From the NCBI GenBank assembly GCA_046349935.1, contig JAXMBK010000010.1, positions 315,226-379,225 of the forward strand: DNA of 64,000 bases, written 5' to 3'. The DNA comes from CAIXSC01 sp046349935 (GTDB lineage: Bacteria > Planctomycetota > Planctomycetia > Pirellulales > Pirellulaceae). This document shows, piece after piece, positions 48,426-56,725 of the stretch; position 1 is the stretch's first letter; each line of letters starts with the position of its first letter. The position numbers and the translations under genes were made by a program. The notes under the pieces were generated by a model that saw only the letters and a program-made list of their open reading frames with translations, had not been told where the DNA came from and made no database searches.

Positions 48426-49112
48426 ATGAACATTTCTTGGTGTCCCCGCGATGCGTCGCTTGCCGCTCACAGCCGACTTGCGATCGGCGCTCGAACCGAT
48501 TCCGGCGCGGGAGTTTGGGAATTCCTGGTGCTGCTGGCGACGGGCGCGGCCGCGATGGTGTTTTCGGACTTGGTGGAGTTCAAGCTGCGGATGCCGGGGC
48601 ACGCGATCCTGCGCGCCGTCCCGCCCCTGGCGCTGGGACTGGCGCTGATTCCGCGGCGCGGCGGCGGCGTGATCATGTCGGCGGGCGCGATCCTGGCTGC
48701 GATCGGCTTGCGCGGTTACGGCTTTGACACTGGGATGGGCGCCATCACCAGCGCCGCGGCGTTCGGGCCGCTCTGCGACCTCTTCGTCCGCTGGGCTCGC
48801 TCTGGTTGGCGTTTGTACCTCGCCATCGGGCTCGCCGGCCTCGCGACCAACCTAGCCGCCTTCGCCGTCCAAGGCGGTTCCAAATGGTTCGCCGCCAGTC
48901 AGCGCCTGGGCGGCGGAGGCGGAGGAGGCGGCGGCGGAGGCGGCGGAGGAGGAGGAGGAGGTGGTGGCGGAGGAGGAATGGGGGGCGGCGGCGGCCGGGA
49001 CTTGGGCGAGTGGCTGTTTGTGGCCGTGTTCACCTATCCCTTGTTCGGATTGGTCGCCGGCTTTGTCAGCGCCGCGCTGTGGTTCCGCTGGCACGACGGC
49101 GATCACGCATGA
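48426..49112 (+). CDS. Multi-pass membrane protein with a long polyglycine loop
   Basis: The 228-residue protein has about five hydrophobic segments (near 30-50, 65-85, 90-110, 130-150 and 200-222). Before the last helix comes a run of 23 glycines, then Met and five more (GGA/GGC codons around 48911-48992), presumably an extramembrane loop. The codon run is a microsatellite-like tract prone to length change. No transporter family could be named with confidence. The next gene starts within its stop (ATGA overlap), indicating translational coupling. The start ATG 48426 has only a weak GGAG about 11 bases upstream. Confidence 0.7.
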   Translation: MNISWCPRDASLAAHSRLAIGARTDSGAGVWEFLVLLATGAAAMVFSDLVEFKLRMPGHAILRAVPPLALGLALIPRRGGGVIMSAGAILAAIGLRGYGFDTGMGAITSAAAFGPLCDLFVRWARSGWRLYLAIGLAGLATNLAAFAVQGGSKWFAASQRLGGGGGGGGGGGGGGGGGGGGGGGMGGGGGRDLGEWLFVAVFTYPLFGLVAGFVSAALWFRWHDGDHA

Positions 49113-49828
49113 TCTACGTCGGGATCGACGATACGGATACGCTGGAGACGCGCGGCACGAATCAATTGGCTCGTGCGCTCGTGCAGCAAGTTCGTCCCTG
49201 GTACGTCTGTCGCAGCATCGTCCGCCATCAATTGTTGTTCGACCCTCGAGTGCCCTACACGTCGAAAAACGGGTCGGCGTCATTGCTGTTTCAGTTGATC
49301 GACGACCGAGCCGTGGAAGACTCCGACTTGGAGCGGCTGATCGAGTTGTTGCGTCGCGGGATGCTCGGCGACTTCATCCCCGGCAGCGACCCGGGCTTGT
49401 GCGTGGCGCGGCGCGTGAGCGACGAGCTTGTCGAGTTCGGCCGTGAATGCCAGCGGCGCATCGTCGCTCAGGACGAAGCTCGCGAGACGGCGCGACGTGC
49501 GGGCGTGCACCTCGAGGGGCTTGGCGGAACCAATCAAGGCATCATCGGCGCGCTGGCCGCCGTCGGACTGATCTCGACCGGGGACGACGGCCGAGTGGTG
49601 CAAATGGGGGACTGGCCCGACGACCTGTCGGGCCCGACGCCGCTCGCCGCTCTACACGCGCGGGGCGTACACGTCTGGGACGAGTCGTCGGACTGCGAGT
49701 TGCTCGACCCCGCCGCCGTGATCGACGTCGGCAAACACCTTCGCCCCAACCTGCGCCGCCGCGCCTACACGCTCTTCGTCCGCCCCTCCCCTGCCCCTCC
49801 CAATTGGCGCGCCCAGAAGCGAGTGTGA
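49109..49828 (+). CDS. TiaS-like N-terminal domain protein (GIDDTDT motif)
   Basis: The 239-residue protein opens MIYVGIDDTDTLETRGTNQL. This matches the acidic GIDDTD motif at the start of archaeal TiaS (tRNA-Ile2 agmatinylcytidine synthetase) and related bacterial proteins, followed by GLGGTNQGIIGALAAVGL, another conserved segment. It is shorter than TiaS and lacks the zinc-ribbon and OB-fold parts, so it is unlikely to modify tRNA in the same way; nucleotide or phosphoryl binding by the acidic motif is an inference. It overlaps the polyglycine membrane protein gene, and the pair may work together. Confidence 0.65.
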   Translation: MIYVGIDDTDTLETRGTNQLARALVQQVRPWYVCRSIVRHQLLFDPRVPYTSKNGSASLLFQLIDDRAVEDSDLERLIELLRRGMLGDFIPGSDPGLCVARRVSDELVEFGRECQRRIVAQDEARETARRAGVHLEGLGGTNQGIIGALAAVGLISTGDDGRVVQMGDWPDDLSGPTPLAALHARGVHVWDESSDCELLDPAAVIDVGKHLRPNLRRRAYTLFVRPSPAPPNWRAQKRV

Positions 49829-49865
49829 GATTTCCCTCACCCCTTCTTTCCCCCAACCCCTGTTT

Positions 49866-49898
49866 CCCCTCTCCCCAAGCGCAGCATGGGGAGAGGGG
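49866..49898. terminator. 11-bp-stem hairpin between convergent genes
   Basis: CCCCTCTCCCC (49866-49876) pairs perfectly with GGGGAGAGGGG (49888-49898) around an 11-base loop. It lies between the TiaS-like gene and the convergent caspase-like gene, whose TGA stop begins at 49901. No U-tract is visible, so it may act with Rho or simply as a repeat; similar CCCTTCTCCCC stems occur at 25083 and 63948. Confidence 0.6.
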
Positions 49899-52418
49899 TC
49901 AGGGGTGAGGGGCAGCCTTGGTTTCGAACCGCAGCGCTTCGATTTTCAGTTCGCCGACGCTCGCCGCGACGACCACGATCTCGTTCGCGATCCCGGTCGC
50001 GGCGAGCGGAATTGCAATGCCGTCGACTACTTCGGACGGGGCTCCACGCCAAGCGGCCAAGAGGCGACGGCCATCGTAGACGACGACTCCCAGAGAAGCC
50101 TTGGGGGTTCCGGCGCCGGCTGCGACCGACGTCGCCTTCAGTCGCAGGACGTGACGATCCTTATCGACAAATTGGCGCGGGTATAGTTCGCCCGTGCAGC
50201 CCGCCCAGCCGCCGTCGTTTCGCGTGAACGACATCACAAGCGTTGAATCGCCGAGCTTGCCCTTGCGTGCCACTTCGACCGTCGTTCCCTTCGCCGCGAG
50301 TTCCGTATCGGTCCACCACGTGGAAATGAGACTCGGATACTTGTCGGATCCAGAGAAGACGCGTTCGCTGCTTAGAAGCGTCTCGGGATCGTGGTCGATC
50401 GGCATGATCGCCGCAAAGGTGATGCACAACTGCGCGCCTTTCGTCCAGGATTGGGGCATCCAGGTCCATGCTTGGATTTCGACCGAGGAAACTTTGCTTG
50501 CGCGGTCGACGTCCCCGTCGAGCGGCACTTCCACAAAACGCGGCCTGCCGTCGCACGGTAGGGGCGAAAGGACGCGATGGGCCTTGTCATATTGGATGAA
50601 GTGAGTTGTCAGCTGTTGCGTCGTTCCTTTGGCGTTGTCGTACACTCCGACAACGAAGGGAAGCTGATCATTCGGTTGTGGAGATTTAGCCCAGACTTGC
50701 AGAACCAGCTTTGAAGGACCTTCAGGAATCGCCGCCGGTTCCTCGAGTATCACGACGGCTTTGAAGTCCTTTTTCTCGAAATCATCCTGATCTCGTCGAA
50801 TCTCGATTCGCTTATATGGAATCTCGCCCGATTCGTCGCGGTTGACGGTGAAGCCCGTGTGGTCTTCGTCGACGATGAGTCCGCCGCGGAACAGGTGGTT
50901 GTCGACGCGTTGATAACGAAATCCGCGCAGCGAGGAGACGACGACCATATCGCGATCGATCGGGCCCATCGCCAACTCGGGATTGAGATTCCGGTCGTCG
51001 TCGAGTAGCAGTCGACTCGCCTGAGAGAAAATGGCATCCAGCGTCTGTTGGTGGGGCCTATCCACCTCATTGACCGGTTCAAAGTAGGGGTCGCCCGTTT
51101 CGGGAACGGCGATGTGCAAGAGGTGCGCGACGCGCGGTGCGATCCCCAGTTCGTCCTCGATCGGCTTCGAGTACCTGTCTGGAAACATGACGGTGGCTGA
51201 ATAGTCGCCTTCGCGGTTCGGATTCAAATCAGTCACCAGCCCTCCTACCACCGCATTCGCCCGCAGCAACTCGACGCTAGCCGCCAGATTCTTCGCGTCG
51301 TCCGATAAACTCTCGGGGTACACCAAATCGCCCGATCTCATCGTCGAGGGCTGATGGACGAGGCTGGCCGCGGGCGGTTCTATGGTCGCCTGTCCCGGTT
51401 CGGCTTTCACGCGACACAGATCAGCAATCATCCAAAGCGGCGCGTGGTATTTCACCGCGGCCAAACGCGAGATTGTCCGCACGGTCACTTCCTGTCCCGC
51501 CAATCCCGTCAACATCGGCGAATGACCATTCGCCGCGAACGGTGTTGGCGACGACGTTCGAACTCCCAGCGGCGTCATGAACATCACGCCCAAACTTCCT
51601 TCGACGCCGTGCCCGCCGAGGTACGTGAATCCAAAGGGCGGCCGAGCCGACTCAAACTGCTGCGCGTCCACCACCGAATGCTCCGCCGTCTTGTTCGGCA
51701 GTCGACGGCCGAACGCATTTGACAACCAATCCTCGTACTTGAGCCAGAAGGACGCATCGTCGACGAACACCTCGGGATCATCGATCAACCGTAGCGGCGC
51801 GACTTCTTCTGCGACCTCCTCGGAATTGTTTCGCTGCTGAAGCCGTTCGTTGATGTGGGCGACTTGTTCGCGAACCTTCGCCAATTGCGGATGCGATGCG
51901 TAAACGTCGGTCGGCAAGACGCCGACCAGCAACTTGACGTCGTAGCCGCATTCGGCAAGCCGTCCAGCGAGTTCTAATGCGTCCGGAACGGGGTGCTCCA
52001 GCGAGTTCGGCGCTGGATACTCGTTGCCAGCGATCAGCAACGCGGCGGGGCGTTGCCGAGCGAAATCGAGTCGATCTTCCCAGGTCCAGACGCGGGGCGC
52101 GATGAGCGACTGAATCACATCCTCGCTATAGTTCGGCGCGGGCGTCCCGCTGGCCGGCCCATTCGTGGCGCCGGCGCCCACACCGTTCGACGTTCCGACT
52201 GGCGACTCCGCGCCGCCGTTCGTGCCTGCGCCGCTTGCCGGAACTGGATCGCGTCCTGCCCCTGTGCGCTGGCCGCCGTCGGACGCGTTTGGCTTTAGCG
52301 TCGAGTCGCTCGCGCCGCTCGCAGTAGACGTCTCCGATCGCGAACACCCGCTCGCTGCCAATGTTGCCAACACGACGGCCGTCCCGAGAATCTGCACATA
52401 CTGACTGATGATTCGCAT
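49899..52418 (-). CDS. Caspase-like (peptidase C14) lipoprotein
   Basis: The 839-residue protein has a lipoprotein signal ending in ASGC (Cys25) and a Gly/Ala/Ser/Asn linker (about 26-95). A caspase fold follows: AALLIAGNEYPAPNSL starts the first strand, the catalytic His270 lies in TYLGGHGVEG, and the catalytic Cys335 lies in MIADLCRVK. Both dyad residues are intact. The C-terminal 400 residues are beta-rich, perhaps ligand- or protein-binding. GGAGGA is well placed before ATG 52418. It is the third gene of an operon after a SpoIIE-sigma fusion and a single-pass membrane protein (35-bp gaps), so it may cleave or sense through the membrane protein. The substrate is unknown. Confidence 0.82.
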   Translation of the reverse strand: MRIISQYVQILGTAVVLATLAASGCSRSETSTASGASDSTLKPNASDGGQRTGAGRDPVPASGAGTNGGAESPVGTSNGVGAGATNGPASGTPAPNYSEDVIQSLIAPRVWTWEDRLDFARQRPAALLIAGNEYPAPNSLEHPVPDALELAGRLAECGYDVKLLVGVLPTDVYASHPQLAKVREQVAHINERLQQRNNSEEVAEEVAPLRLIDDPEVFVDDASFWLKYEDWLSNAFGRRLPNKTAEHSVVDAQQFESARPPFGFTYLGGHGVEGSLGVMFMTPLGVRTSSPTPFAANGHSPMLTGLAGQEVTVRTISRLAAVKYHAPLWMIADLCRVKAEPGQATIEPPAASLVHQPSTMRSGDLVYPESLSDDAKNLAASVELLRANAVVGGLVTDLNPNREGDYSATVMFPDRYSKPIEDELGIAPRVAHLLHIAVPETGDPYFEPVNEVDRPHQQTLDAIFSQASRLLLDDDRNLNPELAMGPIDRDMVVVSSLRGFRYQRVDNHLFRGGLIVDEDHTGFTVNRDESGEIPYKRIEIRRDQDDFEKKDFKAVVILEEPAAIPEGPSKLVLQVWAKSPQPNDQLPFVVGVYDNAKGTTQQLTTHFIQYDKAHRVLSPLPCDGRPRFVEVPLDGDVDRASKVSSVEIQAWTWMPQSWTKGAQLCITFAAIMPIDHDPETLLSSERVFSGSDKYPSLISTWWTDTELAAKGTTVEVARKGKLGDSTLVMSFTRNDGGWAGCTGELYPRQFVDKDRHVLRLKATSVAAGAGTPKASLGVVVYDGRRLLAAWRGAPSEVVDGIAIPLAATGIANEIVVVAASVGELKIEALRFETKAAPHP

Positions 52419-52453
52419 GACTCTGCTCCTCCGCGTGATGAATTCGTTGGCCG

Positions 52454-53602
52454 CTACGATCGCTTGTACGGGTACACATAAATCTCGAGAGAATAGGGTG
52501 CATCTTGGAACTCGCTTCGCAACGCGCCGTTCAAGATCGACTCGATTCTGGCTCGCGAGGCCGCGTCGGCGGCGTTGGCCGAGTCTTGCAGTTCGAGTAT
52601 CTCGGGGACGGTCAGGAGCGATGCGAGCATCTCCGGCCGTCCAATCGGGTCCAGCGTCAGCGACTTGGTCGGCTGGTCCGCTGACACGACGAGCAGATAC
52701 AGGCTGTGGCCCACATACGAGCCGACGCCGATCTTGACGCTCTCTTGCGGCTGCCCCTTCTCCGTGCGTCCCACCAAGTACACCGCATCTTCGATCTGCA
52801 GGATCCAGCGATGACGATCCGTCTCGCCGACGCGCGGGACAAAAGTCCATTCGCTTCCGGGCGACATGGCGTCCTGCGGACCGCGCGTCATCGAGCCTGG
52901 AAAGGAGGTGAGTGCGCTCGAATCGTTCCAAACCACGGAGGCGAGCGCTGGATCTCGTTCTCGCAAGAAGGGGATCGCGATCACGGCGACGACTGCCGCG
53001 GCCGCCAAGCTCGCCACGACCCCCAGCGTCCGGCGCGACATGCCGCGCGGCGGCAGACTGGGCGTCGCGGGGGCCGATTTGGGAACCGTCGGCGCGCTCG
53101 GCGCAGCCGTACCTGCCTCCGCCTCGACGGCGTTCAGACGCAGCAGCTTCTCCTTCACTTCGGCCCACACGGCGGCATGATCAACGTCGTCCTCGTCCTC
53201 CCAATCGTCATCAATCCAGTCGTTGTACGGCCCCTCTTCCACCCGCCCGGCGCCCGACGTCGCGGCTAGGCTTGCCAGGTCTGGCGGCGGAAGCACGAGT
53301 GCGCGCGACGCACTCGACTCCGCGCCGCCCGCTGCGGCGCGGAGCGGCGTCGCCTGATCGCCGGTGCAGGCGTCGAACATCAGGCGCGCGATGTCGGAGT
53401 CGCCGACAAGCTGCTCGAAGCGCGCTCGCGCCGCCGCGTCCGCTCGCCCCTCGACGCATTGTTCGAGCAACGTCTGCAGCTCGTCCTGGGAGGAAACTGG
53501 TTCATCTTCGGCGCGCACTCGCCGCTCCACTTCGCACTGCCGCAGGAGGCGTCGGAGGACGTCGTCGCTGAAGTTGGGTTGGTCGTGTTGAGAATTGGAC
53601 AT
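52454..53602 (-). CDS. Single-pass membrane protein, candidate anti-sigma or protease-substrate adaptor
   Basis: The 382-residue protein has a cytoplasmic N-terminal half (1-190) with a helical segment LQTLLEQCVEGRADAAARARFEQLVGD-like near 42-68, a very acidic patch (WIDDDWEDEDDVDHAAVW, about 129-146) and a Pro/Ala linker. One membrane helix (about 192-213) follows, then an extracytoplasmic beta-rich domain (about 215-382). This topology fits an anti-sigma factor with an external sensor, although no zinc-binding HxxxCxxC motif is present. It lies 37 bp after the SpoIIE-sigma fusion and 35 bp before the caspase-like gene. ATG 53602 has GGAG about 9 bases upstream. Confidence 0.75.
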   Translation of the reverse strand: MSNSQHDQPNFSDDVLRRLLRQCEVERRVRAEDEPVSSQDELQTLLEQCVEGRADAAARARFEQLVGDSDIARLMFDACTGDQATPLRAAAGGAESSASRALVLPPPDLASLAATSGAGRVEEGPYNDWIDDDWEDEDDVDHAAVWAEVKEKLLRLNAVEAEAGTAAPSAPTVPKSAPATPSLPPRGMSRRTLGVVASLAAAAVVAVIAIPFLRERDPALASVVWNDSSALTSFPGSMTRGPQDAMSPGSEWTFVPRVGETDRHRWILQIEDAVYLVGRTEKGQPQESVKIGVGSYVGHSLYLLVVSADQPTKSLTLDPIGRPEMLASLLTVPEILELQDSANAADAASRARIESILNGALRSEFQDAPYSLEIYVYPYKRS

Positions 53603-53639
53603 GTTCGGATCTCCGCGTATTGAGTCGGACGGCTCGGGC

Positions 53640-54923
53640 TTACTTGAGGAACGGGTAGATGACTTTGCGAAATTCGCGCAACCAGCGTTTTCCCACATGA
53701 GGTTCGATGCCGAGCGACTCGAACACCTCGGAAAACGTTGCATCACCACGATTCAACACAGCGGTCAAAAACTGTCGAATTGGTTCCGGCTGGTTGGCGA
53801 TGGCTTTGTTCAAGTAATTTTGGAAATCCTTGAGTGCCGCGAGCTGCGCCGGGTCGTCCACACGGATGGCCACGACGGAGGTTGCGCCGAGTTCATCAGT
53901 CTTGGCCGTATCCATGGCGGCGAGCGGCTTTTTAGCTTTGTTGCGCCACCGGGACTTCAGAAAGTTGCCGGTGCAGACGGCGATCCAGGCGTCGAGTCGT
54001 CCATGTCGGAACTCGCGGATCTTCGTGTACAGATGGAAGACCAACTCCTGAACGACGTCGTCGAGGTGGTCCCAGTCGGGTCGATTCGCCTCGATAGACT
54101 TGGTGAACCGCTGTCGCAACAGTCTCTCGAATTGGTCAATCGCCGCTCCCTGTCCCTCGCGCAGCCCGAACACCAGCTGTTCTTCGTCGGTGGAAGGGCG
54201 CAAGGAAACCACCAGTACGTCGTCGTCCTGCACATGGTGATTGGCCTTGAGGTCCTGCTCATGGGCGTACAAGAGCTGGCTGAAGAGCGTTTTGTCCGGG
54301 GGGAGTTGCTGAATGTTCTGCTTCACCTTGTCGAAGTGTGTCTGCGGTTGATCCCCCGACTGGTCGAACAGACCGTCGGTGGCGACGACGAGTTCCGCGG
54401 CGGGTGCAAACGGAAACTGGAGAACGTCGCCGGGACTGCTAGAGACAAACCTCTCTATCCCCTCGCCGAGCAAAAAGGCGGTGCGCGCGAGCGCTCGTGT
54501 CGGCGGCGCGAGGGGGGCTGGACCGACGACGGCGGACTTCGGATGGACGACGCCGTTCGACTGTGCATTGACGTAGATCAGCACTGCGTGCACGTTAATC
54601 CCGTCCGGCATGATCTTTTCTAGTTCAGCGTCGAGCTGCCATTTAAGGTCTTCGATATCGACGGGCGGGGGCAGTTTTGCACACAGCGAGCGAAACAAGG
54701 CGGGGACGCCCTTTCCCAGCAGGGCCGCTGGTTCCCCATGCCCCGTTACATCGCCGACCAGCACGGCGTAGGAACCATCGGGGAATCGGTGCCTCACGAG
54801 CAGGTCGCCTCCCCGATTGCCGCTGTGCGGTTTCTGGTAAGTCCGGCAGGTCAGGCGCCCCAGACGCTTCAAACCATGGATGGGGCGTGGTTTGAAATGT
54901 CCTGTCGGCTGTTGTGGATTCAT
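53640..54923 (-). CDS. SpoIIE/PP2C phosphatase fused to an ECF-like sigma factor
   Basis: The 427-residue protein has two domains. Residues about 30-245 form a SpoIIE-type Ser/Thr phosphatase with its metal-binding acidic residues kept: RGGD (D40), GDVTGHG (D58), ATDGLFDQ (D183) and DDD (233-235). Residues about 262-427 match a sigma-70 family factor. Region 2 is DDVVQELVFHLYTKIREF and WIAVCTGNFLKSRWRN, and the C-terminal region 4 helix-turn-helix is EVFESLGIEPHVGKRWLREF. The fusion would join signal reversal by dephosphorylation to promoter selection in one protein. GGGAG is about 9 bases before the ATG. It heads an operon with a membrane protein and a caspase-like lipoprotein, which are its likely regulators or outputs. 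Confidence 0.85.
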   Translation of the reverse strand: MNPQQPTGHFKPRPIHGLKRLGRLTCRTYQKPHSGNRGGDLLVRHRFPDGSYAVLVGDVTGHGEPAALLGKGVPALFRSLCAKLPPPVDIEDLKWQLDAELEKIMPDGINVHAVLIYVNAQSNGVVHPKSAVVGPAPLAPPTRALARTAFLLGEGIERFVSSSPGDVLQFPFAPAAELVVATDGLFDQSGDQPQTHFDKVKQNIQQLPPDKTLFSQLLYAHEQDLKANHHVQDDDVLVVSLRPSTDEEQLVFGLREGQGAAIDQFERLLRQRFTKSIEANRPDWDHLDDVVQELVFHLYTKIREFRHGRLDAWIAVCTGNFLKSRWRNKAKKPLAAMDTAKTDELGATSVVAIRVDDPAQLAALKDFQNYLNKAIANQPEPIRQFLTAVLNRGDATFSEVFESLGIEPHVGKRWLREFRKVIYPFLK

Positions 54924-55252
54924 GTGTTAGGTCTCCCTTTACTTCTACAGACGCGACCTGAACGCCCCAGGGAAAAGAATTCTTCGGAATATTTCGGAGG
55001 CGGCGTCGTCCCCAGCGGGTTCGGCCCTGCGCGCCGTGCGACAGTTACGAACCCCAAGCCGTCCCATCCAATGACACTTGCGAGCCTCCCTACCACCCCA
55101 CTAGAAGTAATAGAGCGAAGCGGCCCTTTTTTTCACGTTCCTCCAAGAAAATGCTTAGGCTCGCTCCCTCCGACCCGCGTCTTTCCTGTCGGCACGATGT
55201 CGTCGCCATGTCAGATCTCGGTCACACTCACGTTCCAGGAGCCACTTCCAAC
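54924..55252. promoter_or_regulatory. Divergent promoter region of the SpoIIE-sigma operon
   Basis: This stretch of 329 bp separates the operon from a divergent secreted-protein gene and holds no credible gene. Two direct copies of TTCGGA (54983-54988 and 54993-54998) are exactly 10 bp apart, one helical turn, about 60-75 bp upstream of the sigma-fusion start. They may be an operator or part of a sigma-specific promoter. The rest shows no strong sigma-70-type boxes. Confidence 0.35.
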
Positions 55253-56404
55253 ATGAAGAAACCACTCCGCCTCGTCGCCTGCGCGCTGCTCTCGGTGGCC
55301 GCCCCGCCGCTCGCCGCCGCCGCCCCGCCCTCCGTCCGTCAAACGGATGCGCCTCGAGCCGATGCCTTGCAAAACGACGCCGCTCAACCCGACGTCCCTC
55401 AACCCGAAGCCGCGCGGCCGCTTACGCCCGAGGCGCGAAGGGCGGCGGCCCGCTGTCTAAAGCTGACGCTCGCCTGCCAGCTCAACGATGGCGCCATCGT
55501 CCAGGTCGCTCACGCCGGTCCCCAGGCGCCGGTGCTCATCGTCCCCTACTTCGGCCACTACGTAGCGCTGGCCTGGCTCGCGCATCACCAGCACACTCAG
55601 GATGTGGGAAGCCTCGCCGCCGCCGAAAAGTGGCTTCGCTGGTGCGCTTCCCACCAAGAGCAGGACGGCTATTGGAACCACTGGGAGGGGACCCGCAGCC
55701 AATACAAGAGCCTCAAGGACTGCGACGCCTGGGATAGTTCGGCCGCTCTTTACCTGCTTGTGCTCGACCGCTTCACGGCGGCGGGCGGCAAAGCCTCGCC
55801 CGACATGCTGACCGCCGCTCAGAAGTCGCTCGCGTGTCTGGAGCGATTGGTCGACGAGAGCGGCCTGACGATCGCCAAGCCCGATTCCCCGGTCTTGTTC
55901 TTGATGGACAACGTCGAGTCGGCGGCGGGTGCACGAGGGGCAACCGAGCTGTTCGCGCGCCTTGACCGGCTCGAAGAGAAGCAGCGCGCAGAGAAGCTCC
56001 ACGCGCGACTCGCACGCGCCTTGCCCAGCTACTGGGATCCGGACCAAAGCGTCTATGCCTGGGCTCGTCATCCGTCCGGCAAAGCGGATGTGCGTCTCAC
56101 CAAGGCCTACCCCGACGCCCTAGCGCAACTGTTCGCCGTCGCTCATCTATCCCCCAACGCCGACCTCTTCGATATGCTCGCCGCACGTTTCGAACCCGAC
56201 GCCGGACCGATGGCGGCGGTGGGGGTCGAGCGATGGGCGATGGCCGCGAGCGAGCTCGGCGGCGACCGAGCCGACGCATGGCGCGGCAAACTAATTCACG
56301 AGATCAACCAATTCGGCCCCGACGTCTACTCGTACCGACCCGCCGTCGCTCTTCTCGCGCTGCTCGACGGCGGAGGTGTGCTCAAGCCCCAAACTCAACC
56401 GTAA
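55253..56404 (+). CDS. Secreted protein of unknown function, alpha-toroid-like
   Basis: The 383-residue protein has a signal peptide (MKKPLRLVACALLSVAAPPL onward) and an Ala/Pro/Asp-rich linker. A helical body with paired helices follows (for example SLAAAEKWLRWCASHQEQDG and CDAWDSSAALYLLVLDRF). This pattern resembles the alpha/alpha-toroid of terpene-cyclase or glycan-processing enzymes, but no catalytic motif is clear. ATG 55253 was chosen because it begins the signal peptide; the frame is open upstream to 55151. Its stop is CCG TAA. It diverges from the SpoIIE-sigma operon, so co-regulation is possible. Confidence 0.6.
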   Translation: MKKPLRLVACALLSVAAPPLAAAAPPSVRQTDAPRADALQNDAAQPDVPQPEAARPLTPEARRAAARCLKLTLACQLNDGAIVQVAHAGPQAPVLIVPYFGHYVALAWLAHHQHTQDVGSLAAAEKWLRWCASHQEQDGYWNHWEGTRSQYKSLKDCDAWDSSAALYLLVLDRFTAAGGKASPDMLTAAQKSLACLERLVDESGLTIAKPDSPVLFLMDNVESAAGARGATELFARLDRLEEKQRAEKLHARLARALPSYWDPDQSVYAWARHPSGKADVRLTKAYPDALAQLFAVAHLSPNADLFDMLAARFEPDAGPMAAVGVERWAMAASELGGDRADAWRGKLIHEINQFGPDVYSYRPAVALLALLDGGGVLKPQTQP

Positions 56405-56725
56405 GATGACGCACTTGCGTCGTCCCCTCGCGGCTCGGTGAGCTCGGTGGCTAAAGAAAATCCCTTGGTGGGCCCGCGCTCGCAGAGCCTCGCTTGGCCC
56501 ACCCTACTCGCTTCGCTCTCTGCTCGGTGAGCTCTGTGAACTCGGTGGCTAAAGAAAATCCCTTGGTGGGCCCGCGCTCGCAGAGCCTCGCTTGGCCCAC
56601 CCTACTCGGTTCCCTATCTGCTCGGTGAGCTCGACGGCGGAGGAAATCCCTTGGTGGGCCCGCGCTCGCAAAGCCTCGCTTGGCCCACCCTACTCGCTTG
56701 GCCCACCCTACTGCCGTTAGGCAGC
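56405..56725. repeat. Second family B array, three full cores and one partial
   Basis: Cores identical in type to those at 19.4 kb lie at 56467-56503, 56565-56601 and 56653-56689, with a truncated one at 56697-56711. They are embedded in units of about 90-100 bp whose linkers (CTCGGTGAGCTC, GGTGGCTAAAGAAAATCCC) differ from the first array. The same core has therefore been amplified independently at two sites. No gene is visible in this 321-bp stretch. Confidence 0.88.
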
